The notes beneath the pieces are model-generated. The model ran no database searches and had not been told where the DNA came from. It saw nothing but the letters and a program-made list of their open reading frames with translations. From positions 1-6,110 of the forward strand of contig JACCYW010000271.1 of assembly GCA_013696275.1 (NCBI GenBank): 6,110 bases of DNA, given 5' to 3'. The stretch is from Chloroflexota bacterium. GTDB lineage: Bacteria > Chloroflexota > Limnocylindria > Limnocylindrales > CSP1-4. Within the stretch, counting starts at the first letter, position 1. Each line of letters starts with the position of its first letter. The translations under genes and the position numbers were made by a program. Shown here one piece after another: positions 1 through 6,110 of the stretch.

Positions 1-1158
1 GAAGCGCCGAACACCGATGAGCACTACGGCAGCCACCGACACCTGGCCCAGGGCGGCGGCGGCGACCGCGCCGGCGAGCCCGACCGACGGCACCAGCAGC
101 AGCGTGCAAAGGACGACCACGGCGATGGCGGTCAGGTTCGCGCCAACGACCAGCCGCTCCCGACCGGCCCGGAAGGCAAGGTGGACATGAACCAGATAGA
201 GCCATGGCGGCAACGTGGCAAGCCAGGCCAGGACAAGCACCGTCGCCGGTAGCTCGACCTGGTAGAGGAAGCGCAGCGCCGCCCACATCCCAGCCAGGCC
301 CGTCAGTGTCAGTGCCAGCCCCACTCCCGCGAGTCGCACGGAGATGGCGTTCACCGCCGACCGTGACAGGCGGTAGAGGGCAGGGACACTCGGCGCCAGG
401 ACCCCGGCCGACAGCGATTGGACCACGAGCAGCAGCCCGGTGAGGACCTGATAACGGCCCAGGTCCGATGCTGTCAGGAGCAATGCGACGACATACAGAT
501 CGATCCGCGAACCCAACGCGCCGCTGAAGCTGAGGGCGAAGAAGGGCCACGCCTGACGCAGGCTGCCGAGATCGACCCGGCCTCGCGAAGCAGATGGGCG
601 CACCATCCTGAAGCGAACCAGGCAGGCGACCGCCCGGGCGACCGCGCCGACGGCGAACAGGGCGATCAGCCAACCGACCGATGTGCCTTGCCCCAGTACC
701 AGCACGGCGGCCACCATCCCAGCCGTCGCGCCCACCTCGGTCGACATCGCGAAGCCGAACGCGCGACGCTGCGCGACGAGCGCGTCGTGCATCCGGGTCA
801 CGAACAGGCCACCCAGCCAGATGGTCATCCAGGCCACGTCGATGGGCGCGAAGCCCAGGACCAGAAAAGCCAGCGGCGCGATGGGAAGGAAGAGTGCCCG
901 CGTGACCGTGGCCGACCGCCACGTGGCCTCCATCGACGATGGCGCACGCGAGAACGACCGGACCAGCGCATCCCGGCTGCCCCAGTCGATGATCGATGCA
1001 CACAGTTGGACTGCCAGCAGGGCCCCCACGAACGAGCCCCATGTCTCGAGTCCTGCCATGCGCACCACGACCAGCGAGGTGAGCGCTCGCGTAACGGGCA
1101 AGGTGACGGCGTTGGCGATGCTCGCCGCCACCCGCACCCCGCGCGACCGCGGGACCAT
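1..1158 (-). CDS. Wzx/MATE-fold polysaccharide flippase, C-terminus cut by window edge
   Basis: Reading the minus strand from the ATG at 1158 gives 386 codons with no stop up to the window edge, so the gene is partial at its 3' end. The product is a polytopic membrane protein: repeated hydrophobic helices separated by short basic loops, with the family's usual N-terminal arrangement of a basic start (MVPRSRGVRV) followed by two helices and an RxxG/WGxFVGALLAVQL-type segment. The late part (GANLTAIAVVVLCTLLLVPSVGLAGAVAAAALGQ) matches the typical C-terminal helices of oligosaccharide flippases, which move undecaprenyl-linked sugars from the inner to the outer face of the membrane. Complete family members run about 410-480 residues, so roughly 30 or more residues are missing. 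The start codon shares one base with the stop of the upstream radical SAM gene (TGATG), which indicates translational coupling; a GGAG lies 14 bases upstream. Flippase fold is well supported; the substrate is unknown. Confidence 0.85.
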   Translation of the reverse strand, partial: MVPRSRGVRVAASIANAVTLPVTRALTSLVVVRMAGLETWGSFVGALLAVQLCASIIDWGSRDALVRSFSRAPSSMEATWRSATVTRALFLPIAPLAFLVLGFAPIDVAWMTIWLGGLFVTRMHDALVAQRRAFGFAMSTEVGATAGMVAAVLVLGQGTSVGWLIALFAVGAVARAVACLVRFRMVRPSASRGRVDLGSLRQAWPFFALSFSGALGSRIDLYVVALLLTASDLGRYQVLTGLLLVVQSLSAGVLAPSVPALYRLSRSAVNAISVRLAGVGLALTLTGLAGMWAALRFLYQVELPATVLVLAWLATLPPWLYLVHVHLAFRAGRERLVVGANLTAIAVVVLCTLLLVPSVGLAGAVAAAALGQVSVAAVVLIGVRRF

Positions 1159-2630
1159 CAGAAGCCCGATGTCTCCGGGCGCCGGTACGGCAGTAACCGC
1201 TGGAGTGCCCTCAGCTCGACCGGATAGGCATACACGCCAAGCCGGTAGCGCCAGGCTGATGCCGTCTGAAGGACCCGTCGACGCGACCGGCTGATACCCA
1301 GGTCGGTCGAGGTCGGGTAGCGAGCGTTCAGGACCCACTCGAACTCCCGGATCCGGCGCCGCAGTGGATCCTTCAGCCAAGGCATGACCGCCGAGCGGCG
1401 CTGAGCGAACTCCTGCCAATCGTCGCTGACCCAGCCGGCGAGCGTCTCAGGGAACGCGAAACCCTCCTGTTTGGCCTGCTCGTACAGCTCGCCCGAGAGC
1501 GGCACCGGCGTGTACAGGTAGAGGATCACCTCGGTGGCGGGATTGACCGCCTTGACCTGGCGGATGAAGCGCATGGTCGTCTCGGCGTCAGCCTCCGGCT
1601 CGGGCGGGTTGCCCATCACGAACGACATCTCGGGCACGATGCCGTACTCACCCATCTTGGCCGCGATCTCCAGGGTCTTCGCGACCGACGCCGTGCCGCC
1701 CTTGTTCATCCGCTGGAGCGTCTCGTCGGAACCCGATTCCGCGCCCAGGAAGACCATTCGCAGGCCGCTATCGCGCATCAGCCGCCAGGTGCGCTCGGAG
1801 TAGCGCAGCATCGTATCGATGCGCGACTCGCCCCACCAGCCGATGCGCAGGTGGCGGATGCGCGCGGCGAAGTCGGCCGTACGCAGCTCATGGACGAAGA
1901 AGTTGTTGTCGTAGAACTCGACTGCATCGATCGCCCAGTCACGGACCAGACGCTCCGTCACACGGGCCGTCCGTTCCGCAGACTGAGCCAGCCAGCGGCC
2001 ACCGACCATGTTCACCACGGCACAGAAATTGCACTTGAACGGGCAGCCGTAGGACGAGTGATGGGCGATCGTCCGGCGGCCCATGAACGTCGGCCGCGGA
2101 TAGCGGTCCATGGCGACCCGGTGGTACGGGAAGTCCGGCAACTCCTCGGGGTGGGGGATCGGCGCCAGCTCGTTCGACCGTGGCTGGCCGGTCTCGTCGC
2201 GATACGCCAGGCCGGGCAACTGGCGCGGGTCGGTGCCGGCTCCAAGGTGGTCGATCAGCGCCTGGAACGTCCGCTCGCCGTGGCCACGGACCACGAAGTC
2301 GATGGCCGGCTCGCGCAGGCAGACGTCCCAGTGCTGGGTCGGGAAGTAGCCGCCCCAGACGACCGTCAGGCGCGGGTGTCTCTGTTTGAGCTTGGGCATC
2401 AGCGCCGTTGCATCGGCCAACTGCGGACCCGGCATCACCGTGACCGCCAGGATGTCGGCGCCACGGTCACCGATCAGCGCGCCGATGGCCGACTCGGCGT
2501 CCGGTTCGAGGTTGCCATCGACGATGGCGTAGTGCTCCTTGCCCTCCAGGATGGCGCCCAGGGCGAGCAGTGACATGGGCAGGACGGGCTTGCGCCCGGC
2601 GCTGCTGGGCGGGTTGTACAGGACTACCAA
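1158..2630 (-). CDS. B12-binding-domain radical SAM protein (BchE/class B methylase-like)
   Basis: A 490-residue cytosolic enzyme. Residues about 1-130 form a cobalamin-binding-like Rossmann domain (NPPSS near residue 6, LPMSLLALGAIL, GADILAVTVMP, VVWGGYFPT, VVRGHGE). I see no DxHxxG motif, as is common in this class, so cobalamin would bind without a histidine ligand. The radical SAM core follows, with the cluster motif CxxxCxxC at C196, C200 and C203 in YGCPFKCNFC. Later core motifs are EFYDNNFF near 238-245 and FLGAESGSDETLQRMNKG near 294-311. The C-terminal tail (AWRYRLGVYAYPVELRALQRLL near 459-480) resembles that of radical SAM proteins found in polysaccharide loci. The enzyme would cleave SAM reductively and probably methylate or rearrange an unactivated carbon; the substrate is unknown. 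The frame stays open to 3197, but upstream of 2630 it is only antisense to the divergent flippase. No ATG or GTG fits, and TTG at 2630 places the NPP motif normally. A 1-base overlap couples it to the flippase downstream. Confidence 0.92.
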   Translation of the reverse strand: MVVLYNPPSSAGRKPVLPMSLLALGAILEGKEHYAIVDGNLEPDAESAIGALIGDRGADILAVTVMPGPQLADATALMPKLKQRHPRLTVVWGGYFPTQHWDVCLREPAIDFVVRGHGERTFQALIDHLGAGTDPRQLPGLAYRDETGQPRSNELAPIPHPEELPDFPYHRVAMDRYPRPTFMGRRTIAHHSSYGCPFKCNFCAVVNMVGGRWLAQSAERTARVTERLVRDWAIDAVEFYDNNFFVHELRTADFAARIRHLRIGWWGESRIDTMLRYSERTWRLMRDSGLRMVFLGAESGSDETLQRMNKGGTASVAKTLEIAAKMGEYGIVPEMSFVMGNPPEPEADAETTMRFIRQVKAVNPATEVILYLYTPVPLSGELYEQAKQEGFAFPETLAGWVSDDWQEFAQRRSAVMPWLKDPLRRRIREFEWVLNARYPTSTDLGISRSRRRVLQTASAWRYRLGVYAYPVELRALQRLLPYRRPETSGF

Positions 2631-2651
2631 GTCAGCACCGATGATGGCAAG
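2631..2651. promoter_or_regulatory. Divergent 21-bp start region between the radical SAM and flippase genes
   Basis: Only 21 bp separate the TTG start of the radical SAM gene (minus) from the GTG start of the flippase (plus). Neither start has a good Shine-Dalgarno sequence. A short inverted repeat, GCACC at 2635-2639 and GGTGC at 2651-2655, spans the gap with 11 bases between the arms. The space is too small for two conventional promoters with leaders, so transcription must begin inside the opposing coding region, or give leaderless messages, or one of the start choices is wrong. The inverted repeat could be an operator but may be chance. Confidence 0.25.
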
Positions 2652-3068
2652 GTGCAGCGTTCGACGTGGCGCTCCCGGCGGCTGACGCCGACCGGCGCGA
2701 AGTTCGTCTCCGACGTCATCGGACGCCTGCTCCTCCTGCTCCTCTTCGCCCTCGCCGCCCGGACGCTCTCGACGGCCGACTTCGGAGGGTACGCCTATGC
2801 CCTGGCGATCGGACTCCTGTTGGGGCAGCTCGCCGACGCCGGCATCGGCATCACGCTGCTCCGAAGCCTGGCCGCCGAATCCGACCCACGTGCCCGAGGC
2901 TTCCAGTTCTGGGCTGCCACAGCAGCGCGCTCGTTGTTGACCGTACCCCTCTTCATCGCCGCCGCCGCGCTCGCTGCCGGCGCCGGTTCCAGCCCCGAAC
3001 GAGGTGGCGAACTGGCCATCGTGGCCGCCGCGCAGATGGTCGGGTCCTTCGGCGACCTGTGGATCTAA
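2652..3068 (+). CDS. N-terminal fragment of the split flippase
   Basis: This is the part of the split flippase before the TAA, 138 residues. It begins with a basic stretch (MQRSTWRSRRLTPTGAK) and has about four hydrophobic segments, near residues 23-36, 45-60, 90-112 and 122-137. It ends just after GSFGDLWI. A lone fragment would lack most of the transport pathway, so it is unlikely to work by itself. Translation starts at GTG with no strong ribosome binding site. Confidence 0.6.
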   Translation: MQRSTWRSRRLTPTGAKFVSDVIGRLLLLLLFALAARTLSTADFGGYAYALAIGLLLGQLADAGIGITLLRSLAAESDPRARGFQFWAATAARSLLTVPLFIAAAALAAGAGSSPERGGELAIVAAAQMVGSFGDLWI

Positions 3069-3152
3069 CTCCTGCGCGAGCGCGGACGACTGGACCTGGA
3101 AGCCGTCGTCGGGCTGGCCTCGCGGGCGACCATACTGCTCATCGGCGCGCTC

Positions 3153-3917
3153 ATGCTGACAGCAGGCCTCGGACTGCTGGGGCTGGCGGTGGCGCACCTC
3201 CTGGGCACCGGCATCGGGGTCATCGCGGCCCAGCTGCTGACGCGTCGCATCATGAGCTGGCGACCTGCCCTTCGGATCCCTGACGTGGCCAGGATGCTCG
3301 TGGCGGCCTTCCCTGTCGGCGCTGCGGCCGCCCTGTCACTGCTCATGTTCCGCGTCGATGTCGTGCTCCTGGAGGCGCTCCGCGGGCCGGAGTCGGTGGC
3401 CGCGTTCTCCGCTGCGCATCGGCTGTACGAGGCGGCGGTCCTGCTGCCCGCGGCGGTCATGGCCGGCACGTTCCCCGCCCTGGCTCGATCGATGGCCGAC
3501 CTGGTCGCCTTTCGCCAGCGCATCCGCGAGGTCGCCGTGCTCCTCGCCACGTACGGGGTCGCCGCGACGCTGGCGGGGTGGCTCCTGGCGCCCATCGTCG
3601 TCCCGCTCATCTTCGGCTCGAGCTACGCCGGATCTGGGCAGCTCCTGCAGGTCATGGTACTGGCCGTTCCGTTCCTGGCCTTGAACGCACTACTGACCCA
3701 GGCGCTCATAGCTGTGGGTCGGGCGTGGCGAGAGGCAGCGGCGGTGGCACTCGCACTGGCCGTCGCGGTGGCCGTGAACCTGGCGCTCATCCCATCACTG
3801 GGCGCGATCGGCGCCGCCGGCGCGGTGGTCGCAGGGGAGGCCGCGCTCCTGCTCGCCTGCCTCATCGCGCTGGCGGGACTTCGACCCTACGGCAACAACT
3901 CGAGCGCGTCGCGGTGA
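3153..3917 (+). CDS. C-terminal fragment of the split flippase (possible reinitiation at ATG 3153)
   Basis: Downstream of the TAA the same frame stays open for 282 codons; its first ATG is at 3153, giving 254 residues. The product would hold the remaining membrane helices, including ARMLVAAFPVGAAAALSLLMFRVDVVLLEAL, the family's typical re-entry into the second helix bundle. No good Shine-Dalgarno sequence precedes this ATG, and it lies 84 bases after the stop, so efficient independent expression is doubtful. It is more likely the tail of a once-intact gene than a gene of its own. Confidence 0.5.
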   Translation: MLTAGLGLLGLAVAHLLGTGIGVIAAQLLTRRIMSWRPALRIPDVARMLVAAFPVGAAAALSLLMFRVDVVLLEALRGPESVAAFSAAHRLYEAAVLLPAAVMAGTFPALARSMADLVAFRQRIREVAVLLATYGVAATLAGWLLAPIVVPLIFGSSYAGSGQLLQVMVLAVPFLALNALLTQALIAVGRAWREAAAVALALAVAVAVNLALIPSLGAIGAAGAVVAGEAALLLACLIALAGLRPYGNNSSASR

Positions 3918-4300
3918 GCCGGCCGAACGGTGGCGAAGTGGCGATGGTCGAGGGTCGCTACCTTGGGCTCGTCCAGCCGCTCCGCCAGCGCCACGATGCT
4001 CGCGTCCACGACCCCCAGATCAAGGTCCAGGTATCTGCCTTGCAAGTCACGGCAGCGAGCTAGATCGGAGACGGTCGGTGGTATGACGCGATACGCGCCG
4101 GCCACGATGTCGTCCACGAACATCAACCAGTCGGCGACTGTCAGCCGGCGCGCACACCAGTAGTCGAGCTCCGCGAGCACGAGAGTCGGCACGATCAGAT
4201 CCTCCCGCGTTTCGGTGATGAGCGAGGCGCATCGATCGTGGTCCGGGTCGTGCGCGTCGAAGGCCGCCAGCAGTGGTCCAGTATCGAGGATGAGGGCCAC
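3887..4300 (-). CDS. vapC: VapC-family PIN-domain toxin (ribonuclease)
   Basis: A 137-residue PIN-domain protein, the usual VapC length. It opens with the first PIN strand MALILDTGPLLAAFD. The acidic residues expected to bind Mg2+ or Mn2+ are all present: D6 (LILDTGPL), E44 (VLAELDYW), D99 (GVVDASIVALAE) and D118 (ATLDHRHF). VapC toxins cut specific RNAs, often tRNA or rRNA, and are held inactive by their VapB partner. The gene starts with GTG immediately after the vapB stop codon, with no spacer, and a GGAGG lies 11 bases upstream inside vapB. This fits co-translation as one bicistronic unit. Its last 31 bases overlap, in antisense, the 3' end of the split flippase gene. The catalytic residues are intact, so the toxin is predicted to be active; the RNA target cannot be read from the sequence. 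Confidence 0.93.
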   Translation of the reverse strand: MALILDTGPLLAAFDAHDPDHDRCASLITETREDLIVPTLVLAELDYWCARRLTVADWLMFVDDIVAGAYRVIPPTVSDLARCRDLQGRYLDLDLGVVDASIVALAERLDEPKVATLDHRHFATVRPAHRDALELLP

Positions 4301-4531
4301 TCAGCGCGGATCCTCCGCCACCGGCTCGGTGGTGACTTGAGCGGCGGATCGTCCATCCGTCGAACGGGCAAAGCCGACCCGCGGCCGGCGATTCGCTCGC
4401 AAAGAGAGTGCCTTCTCCTCTACCGCCTCCCGGAGGACAGTAGCCAGCGATACCCCCCGACGATCAGCTTCTGCTTCCAACGTGTCCAGTACCGCTCCCG
4501 GGGCCGTGACGGTCGTGCGTCGGTTCATCAT
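4301..4531 (-). CDS. vapB: VapB-type ribbon-helix-helix antitoxin
   Basis: A 76-residue protein if it starts at the ATG at 4531 (MMNRRTTVTAP). The N-terminus is a DNA-binding ribbon (RRTTVTAP) followed by two helices (AVLDTLEAEADRRG and SLATVLREAVEEKALSLR), the ribbon-helix-helix layout of CopG/Arc-like VapB proteins. The remainder (RRPRVGFARSTDGRSAAQ onward) is polar and probably unfolded until it wraps VapC and blocks its active site. It is directly upstream of vapC with zero spacing. A start at 4528, or one at 4552 overlapping the glycosyltransferase stop as ATGA and adding MMLASCT, is also possible. I prefer 4531 because family members start just before the RRTT strand and because a promoter-like motif and a palindrome lie immediately upstream. 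Confidence 0.85.
   Translation of the reverse strand: MMNRRTTVTAPGAVLDTLEAEADRRGVSLATVLREAVEEKALSLRANRRPRVGFARSTDGRSAAQVTTEPVAEDPR
4312..4316 (-). promoter_or_regulatory. Ribosome binding site for vapC
   Basis: GGAGG on the minus strand lies inside the 3' end of vapB, 11 bases before the vapC GTG. It is the clearest Shine-Dalgarno sequence in the window. It supports GTG at 4300 as the toxin start and translation of vapC from the shared vapBC message. Confidence 0.6.
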
Positions 4532-4538
4532 GGTGCAA

Positions 4539-4550
4539 GATGCTAGCATC
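4539..4550. promoter_or_regulatory. Perfect 12-bp palindrome, candidate vapBC operator overlapping a -10 element
   Basis: GATGCTAGCATC is a perfect palindrome 7 bases before the chosen vapB ATG. On the minus strand it contains TGCTAGCAT (4548-4540), which matches an extended -10 box (TGn, then TAGCAT against TATAAT in four of six positions). Transcription from it would begin near 4531-4533 and give a nearly leaderless vapB message. VapB and VapBC complexes usually bind palindromes at their own promoters, so this is a natural site for autorepression. No strong -35 box is visible. The palindrome is directly seen; its role is inferred. Confidence 0.5.
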
Positions 4551-6090
4551 ATTCATCGAAGTGCGTCACCAGTAGCTGATACGCTCCTGCCCGATCCAGT
4601 GCTTCGAGGCCCGCGCCGTCTCGAAGGGCCACGAACGCCCTGCCGGGCGGCGAGGTCGCCCACTGCGGGGCCAGGATGTCGACCGGGACGATGAGGTAAG
4701 TCGGACGGCCGTCAGCGGTCAGTGCGGTGATGGCAGCCGGATCCTGGTCGTACAGCTCCAGTGCGTCAGCTCGACCTGCATGGCGCAGGGCCAGGGTCGC
4801 TCCGAAACTGACCAGCTTGGCGTCCGAGGGCACGCTGGAGGCGAGTCTGGTGATGCCCTCCTGCTCCGATCGGTGCCGGGCGATGAACGAGTCGGCAAAG
4901 CGCACTGCGCTGACTCCCTGGATGGCCAGGCCAAGCACGACGACCGCGACTAGCGACGCGCCGACTACTCGCCGCGGTCCAGATGCCCAGCCCCGAGCAC
5001 CGTCCACGGTGGCTTCGCACCCCAACGCCGCGAGGATGGCCAAGGGAGGCAGCGCGGCGAGGAAGAATCGGGTGTTCTGCGTCATATCGCCGGCCAGGAA
5101 GCCCAGGACCAGCAACGGCCACCCGACCAGGACCGCCATCCGGATGACCGTAGCCGAGCGGAGCGTGACCAGCAGACCCGGGATGGCCAGCAGGGTCCAC
5201 AGCGGCCCGAGGTGGTATGGCTGCGCTGGCTGGAGCAGGTAGTAGAGGCCCATGGGTTGGGCGAAGTCGAAGCGGCCACTCGGCCCGTCGTAGGTCGACC
5301 GGAGTGCATTGGCCGGATCCCAGGGGTGTGACGCCAGCGAGATGGAGAAGGGTATGGCTTGGCCATCCAGAGCGGCCGACACCATCGGCAGCCCGACGGG
5401 CGCCAGGACCAGCAGCCCGGCGACGATGGCGAGAGCCGCATGCATCGAGGCACGCCGGCGCAAGGTCAGATGGAGTCCCGCGACCGCCAGGGGCAGGGCC
5501 ACCAGGGCGTACGCCCAGCGAGTCGCGATCGCGAAACAGATGGCCACGGCGGCCAGTACCACCCAGCGGCCGCTTCCGAGACGCGCGTATCGTGCCAGCG
5601 CCCAGGCGCCCAGGGCGGCGCTGGCCAAGCCGGTCGTGTCGGCCATGATCACCGCGCTCGACTGCCACAGGTGGGGGGTCAGCGCGACGACCGCACCAGC
5701 CAGCCACGGCATCCAGCGCGCGCCTCTTGGCTTCAGCTCGTGCGCCAACAGGATGGTGAAGACGGGCACGGCAGCTCCGGCTACCAGGCTGACCACTTGA
5801 CCTGGCAGCGTCCCGACGCCTGTGACGAGCGAGAGCATCGCGACGATGACCGGATAGCCGGGTGGCCAGGTGAAGTCAGGTATCGGCCGGAGCCGGGTCA
5901 GCGCGTCCCGCAGTGATCCGGTCGCATACGTCTGATAGAAGAACGAGTCTTGTCCGTACAGACCGTTGAAGTCATGCCCCACGACCAGCACCACGACCGG
6001 CGCGGCGATGGATACGGCCACCAAACCGAAGGCCAGCCACGGTGTCCATCCAGGAGCCGGCGGCGGCTCAGGCGCGGTGGAAGAGCTCAT
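4549..6090 (-). CDS. GT-C membrane glycosyltransferase (GT39/ArnT/PMT_2-like)
   Basis: A 513-residue polytopic membrane protein. After a short proline-rich start (MSSSTAPEPPPAPG) comes a first membrane helix at about 17-38. The first external loop holds GLYGQDSFFY with D48, the position of the catalytic acidic residue in GT-C enzymes, and WPPGYP at 75-80, a hallmark of the GT39/ArnT group. A second conserved acidic site is VIMADTTGL with D151. Around ten hydrophobic segments follow, including NTRFFLAALPPLAILAALG, a typical late-helix motif of the family. The last 95 or so residues (from LASSVPSDAKLVSFGA) form a soluble outer domain. Such enzymes move a sugar from a polyprenyl-phosphate donor to a lipid, glycan or protein on the outer face of the membrane; donor and acceptor are unknown here. 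The ATG at 6090 is chosen as the first in frame before the helix; no clear ribosome binding site precedes it. The stop overlaps an alternative vapB ATG (ATGA). Confidence 0.85.
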   Translation of the reverse strand: MSSSTAPEPPPAPGWTPWLAFGLVAVSIAAPVVVLVVGHDFNGLYGQDSFFYQTYATGSLRDALTRLRPIPDFTWPPGYPVIVAMLSLVTGVGTLPGQVVSLVAGAAVPVFTILLAHELKPRGARWMPWLAGAVVALTPHLWQSSAVIMADTTGLASAALGAWALARYARLGSGRWVVLAAVAICFAIATRWAYALVALPLAVAGLHLTLRRRASMHAALAIVAGLLVLAPVGLPMVSAALDGQAIPFSISLASHPWDPANALRSTYDGPSGRFDFAQPMGLYYLLQPAQPYHLGPLWTLLAIPGLLVTLRSATVIRMAVLVGWPLLVLGFLAGDMTQNTRFFLAALPPLAILAALGCEATVDGARGWASGPRRVVGASLVAVVVLGLAIQGVSAVRFADSFIARHRSEQEGITRLASSVPSDAKLVSFGATLALRHAGRADALELYDQDPAAITALTADGRPTYLIVPVDILAPQWATSPPGRAFVALRDGAGLEALDRAGAYQLLVTHFDE

Positions 6091-6110
6091 CCAGACGGAG
6101 CAGGTCTGTT

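Larger units (their letters stand above)
2652..3917 (+). pseudogene. Wzx/MATE-fold polysaccharide flippase split by an in-frame TAA
   Basis: From GTG at 2652 to TGA at 3915-3917 one reading frame gives 421 codon positions, with a single internal stop, TAA at 3066-3068 (codon 139). The frame is unchanged across it: LWI, stop, then LLRERGRLDLEAVVGLASRA, which continues smoothly as flippase sequence. The combined length is normal for a lipid-linked oligosaccharide flippase. The N-terminus has the family look (TGAKFVSDVIGRLL, ARTLSTADFGGYAYALAI, LADAGIGITLLRS). The C-terminal half has VAAFSAAHRLYEA, LAPIVVPLIFGSSYAGSGQLLQVM and a final helix pair near 3760-3880. One base change would restore sense: TAC, CAA, GAA, TTA or TCA are each one step from TAA. 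Either the gene is a recent pseudogene, or the halves are made separately, or the base is a sequencing or assembly error. Lack of further damage favours a very recent mutation or an error. The 3' end overlaps vapC by 31 bp on the opposite strand. Confidence 0.8.

Noticed and set aside
418..1227. A 269-residue plus-strand open frame opposite the first flippase.
   Set aside because: Its composition is that of a GC-rich shadow (long runs of H, R, Q, D and P) and it lies antisense to a convincing membrane protein.
1851..2573. A 240-residue plus-strand frame opposite the radical SAM gene.
   Set aside because: It is antisense to the conserved CxxxCxxC core, and its sequence looks like a shadow with no recognisable domain.
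2631..3197. An N-terminal extension of the radical SAM frame that would give a 679-residue protein starting at 3197.
   Set aside because: The extra 189 residues are rich in Q, E, G and R with no domain character and are exactly antisense to the hydrophobic flippase gene. The cobalamin-domain start NPPSS fits a start at 2630.
3918..4560. A possible insertion-sequence or attachment-site footprint around vapBC.
   Set aside because: I found no matching direct repeats or terminal inverted repeats at the two edges of the pair and no transposase or integrase nearby.
4766..5707. A 313-residue minus-strand frame inside the glycosyltransferase gene.
   Set aside because: It is an off-frame reading of the glycosyltransferase, rich in R, G, P and A, with no domain signs. 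The GT-C motifs D48, WPPGYP and D151 are in the other frame.
6092..6108. Inverted repeat CAGAC, 7 bases, GTCTG just upstream of the glycosyltransferase start.
   Set aside because: The arms are only 5 bp and the window ends 2 bases later. It could be an operator or chance, and nothing else supports it.

Overview
This is a GC-rich, gene-dense bacterial window with six protein-coding loci and almost no intergenic DNA. The content is typical of a cell-surface polysaccharide or glycolipid locus: two Wzx/MATE-fold oligosaccharide flippases, a B12-binding radical SAM enzyme and a GT-C (GT39/ArnT-like) membrane glycosyltransferase. A VapBC toxin-antitoxin pair sits among them. Strong G/C third-position bias, GTG and TTG starts and weak Shine-Dalgarno signals fit a high-GC phylum such as Chloroflexota or Actinomycetota. 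That placement is a guess from style, not from a marker gene.

Layout, left to right. Positions 1-1158 (minus) hold a flippase whose C-terminus runs off the left edge. It shares one base (TGATG) with the upstream radical SAM gene (1158-2630, minus), so these two form an operon. The radical SAM gene starts at a TTG only 21 bp from the GTG start of a divergent flippase gene (2652-3917, plus). That second flippase carries an in-frame TAA at 3066-3068, and the same reading frame continues flippase-like to 3917. It is therefore a nonsense-split gene (or a sequencing error), not two genes. Its 3' end overlaps, tail to tail by 31 bp, the vapC toxin gene (3887-4300, minus). vapC follows vapB directly (4301-4531, minus). 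vapB abuts the end of the glycosyltransferase gene (4549-6090, minus), and a perfect 12-bp palindrome at this junction is a candidate vapBC operator.

How they may work together (inference): the GT-C enzyme would add a sugar from a polyprenyl-phosphate donor, a flippase would move the lipid-linked product across the membrane, and the radical SAM enzyme would modify the lipid or sugar. VapBC is a separate module, an antitoxin/RNase pair that is probably autoregulated and may help retain the region. I see no RNA genes, insertion sequences, CRISPR arrays or clear terminators. No novel multi-gene system is evident. The best leads are the nonsense-split flippase, the vapBC control region and the radical SAM-flippase coupling.
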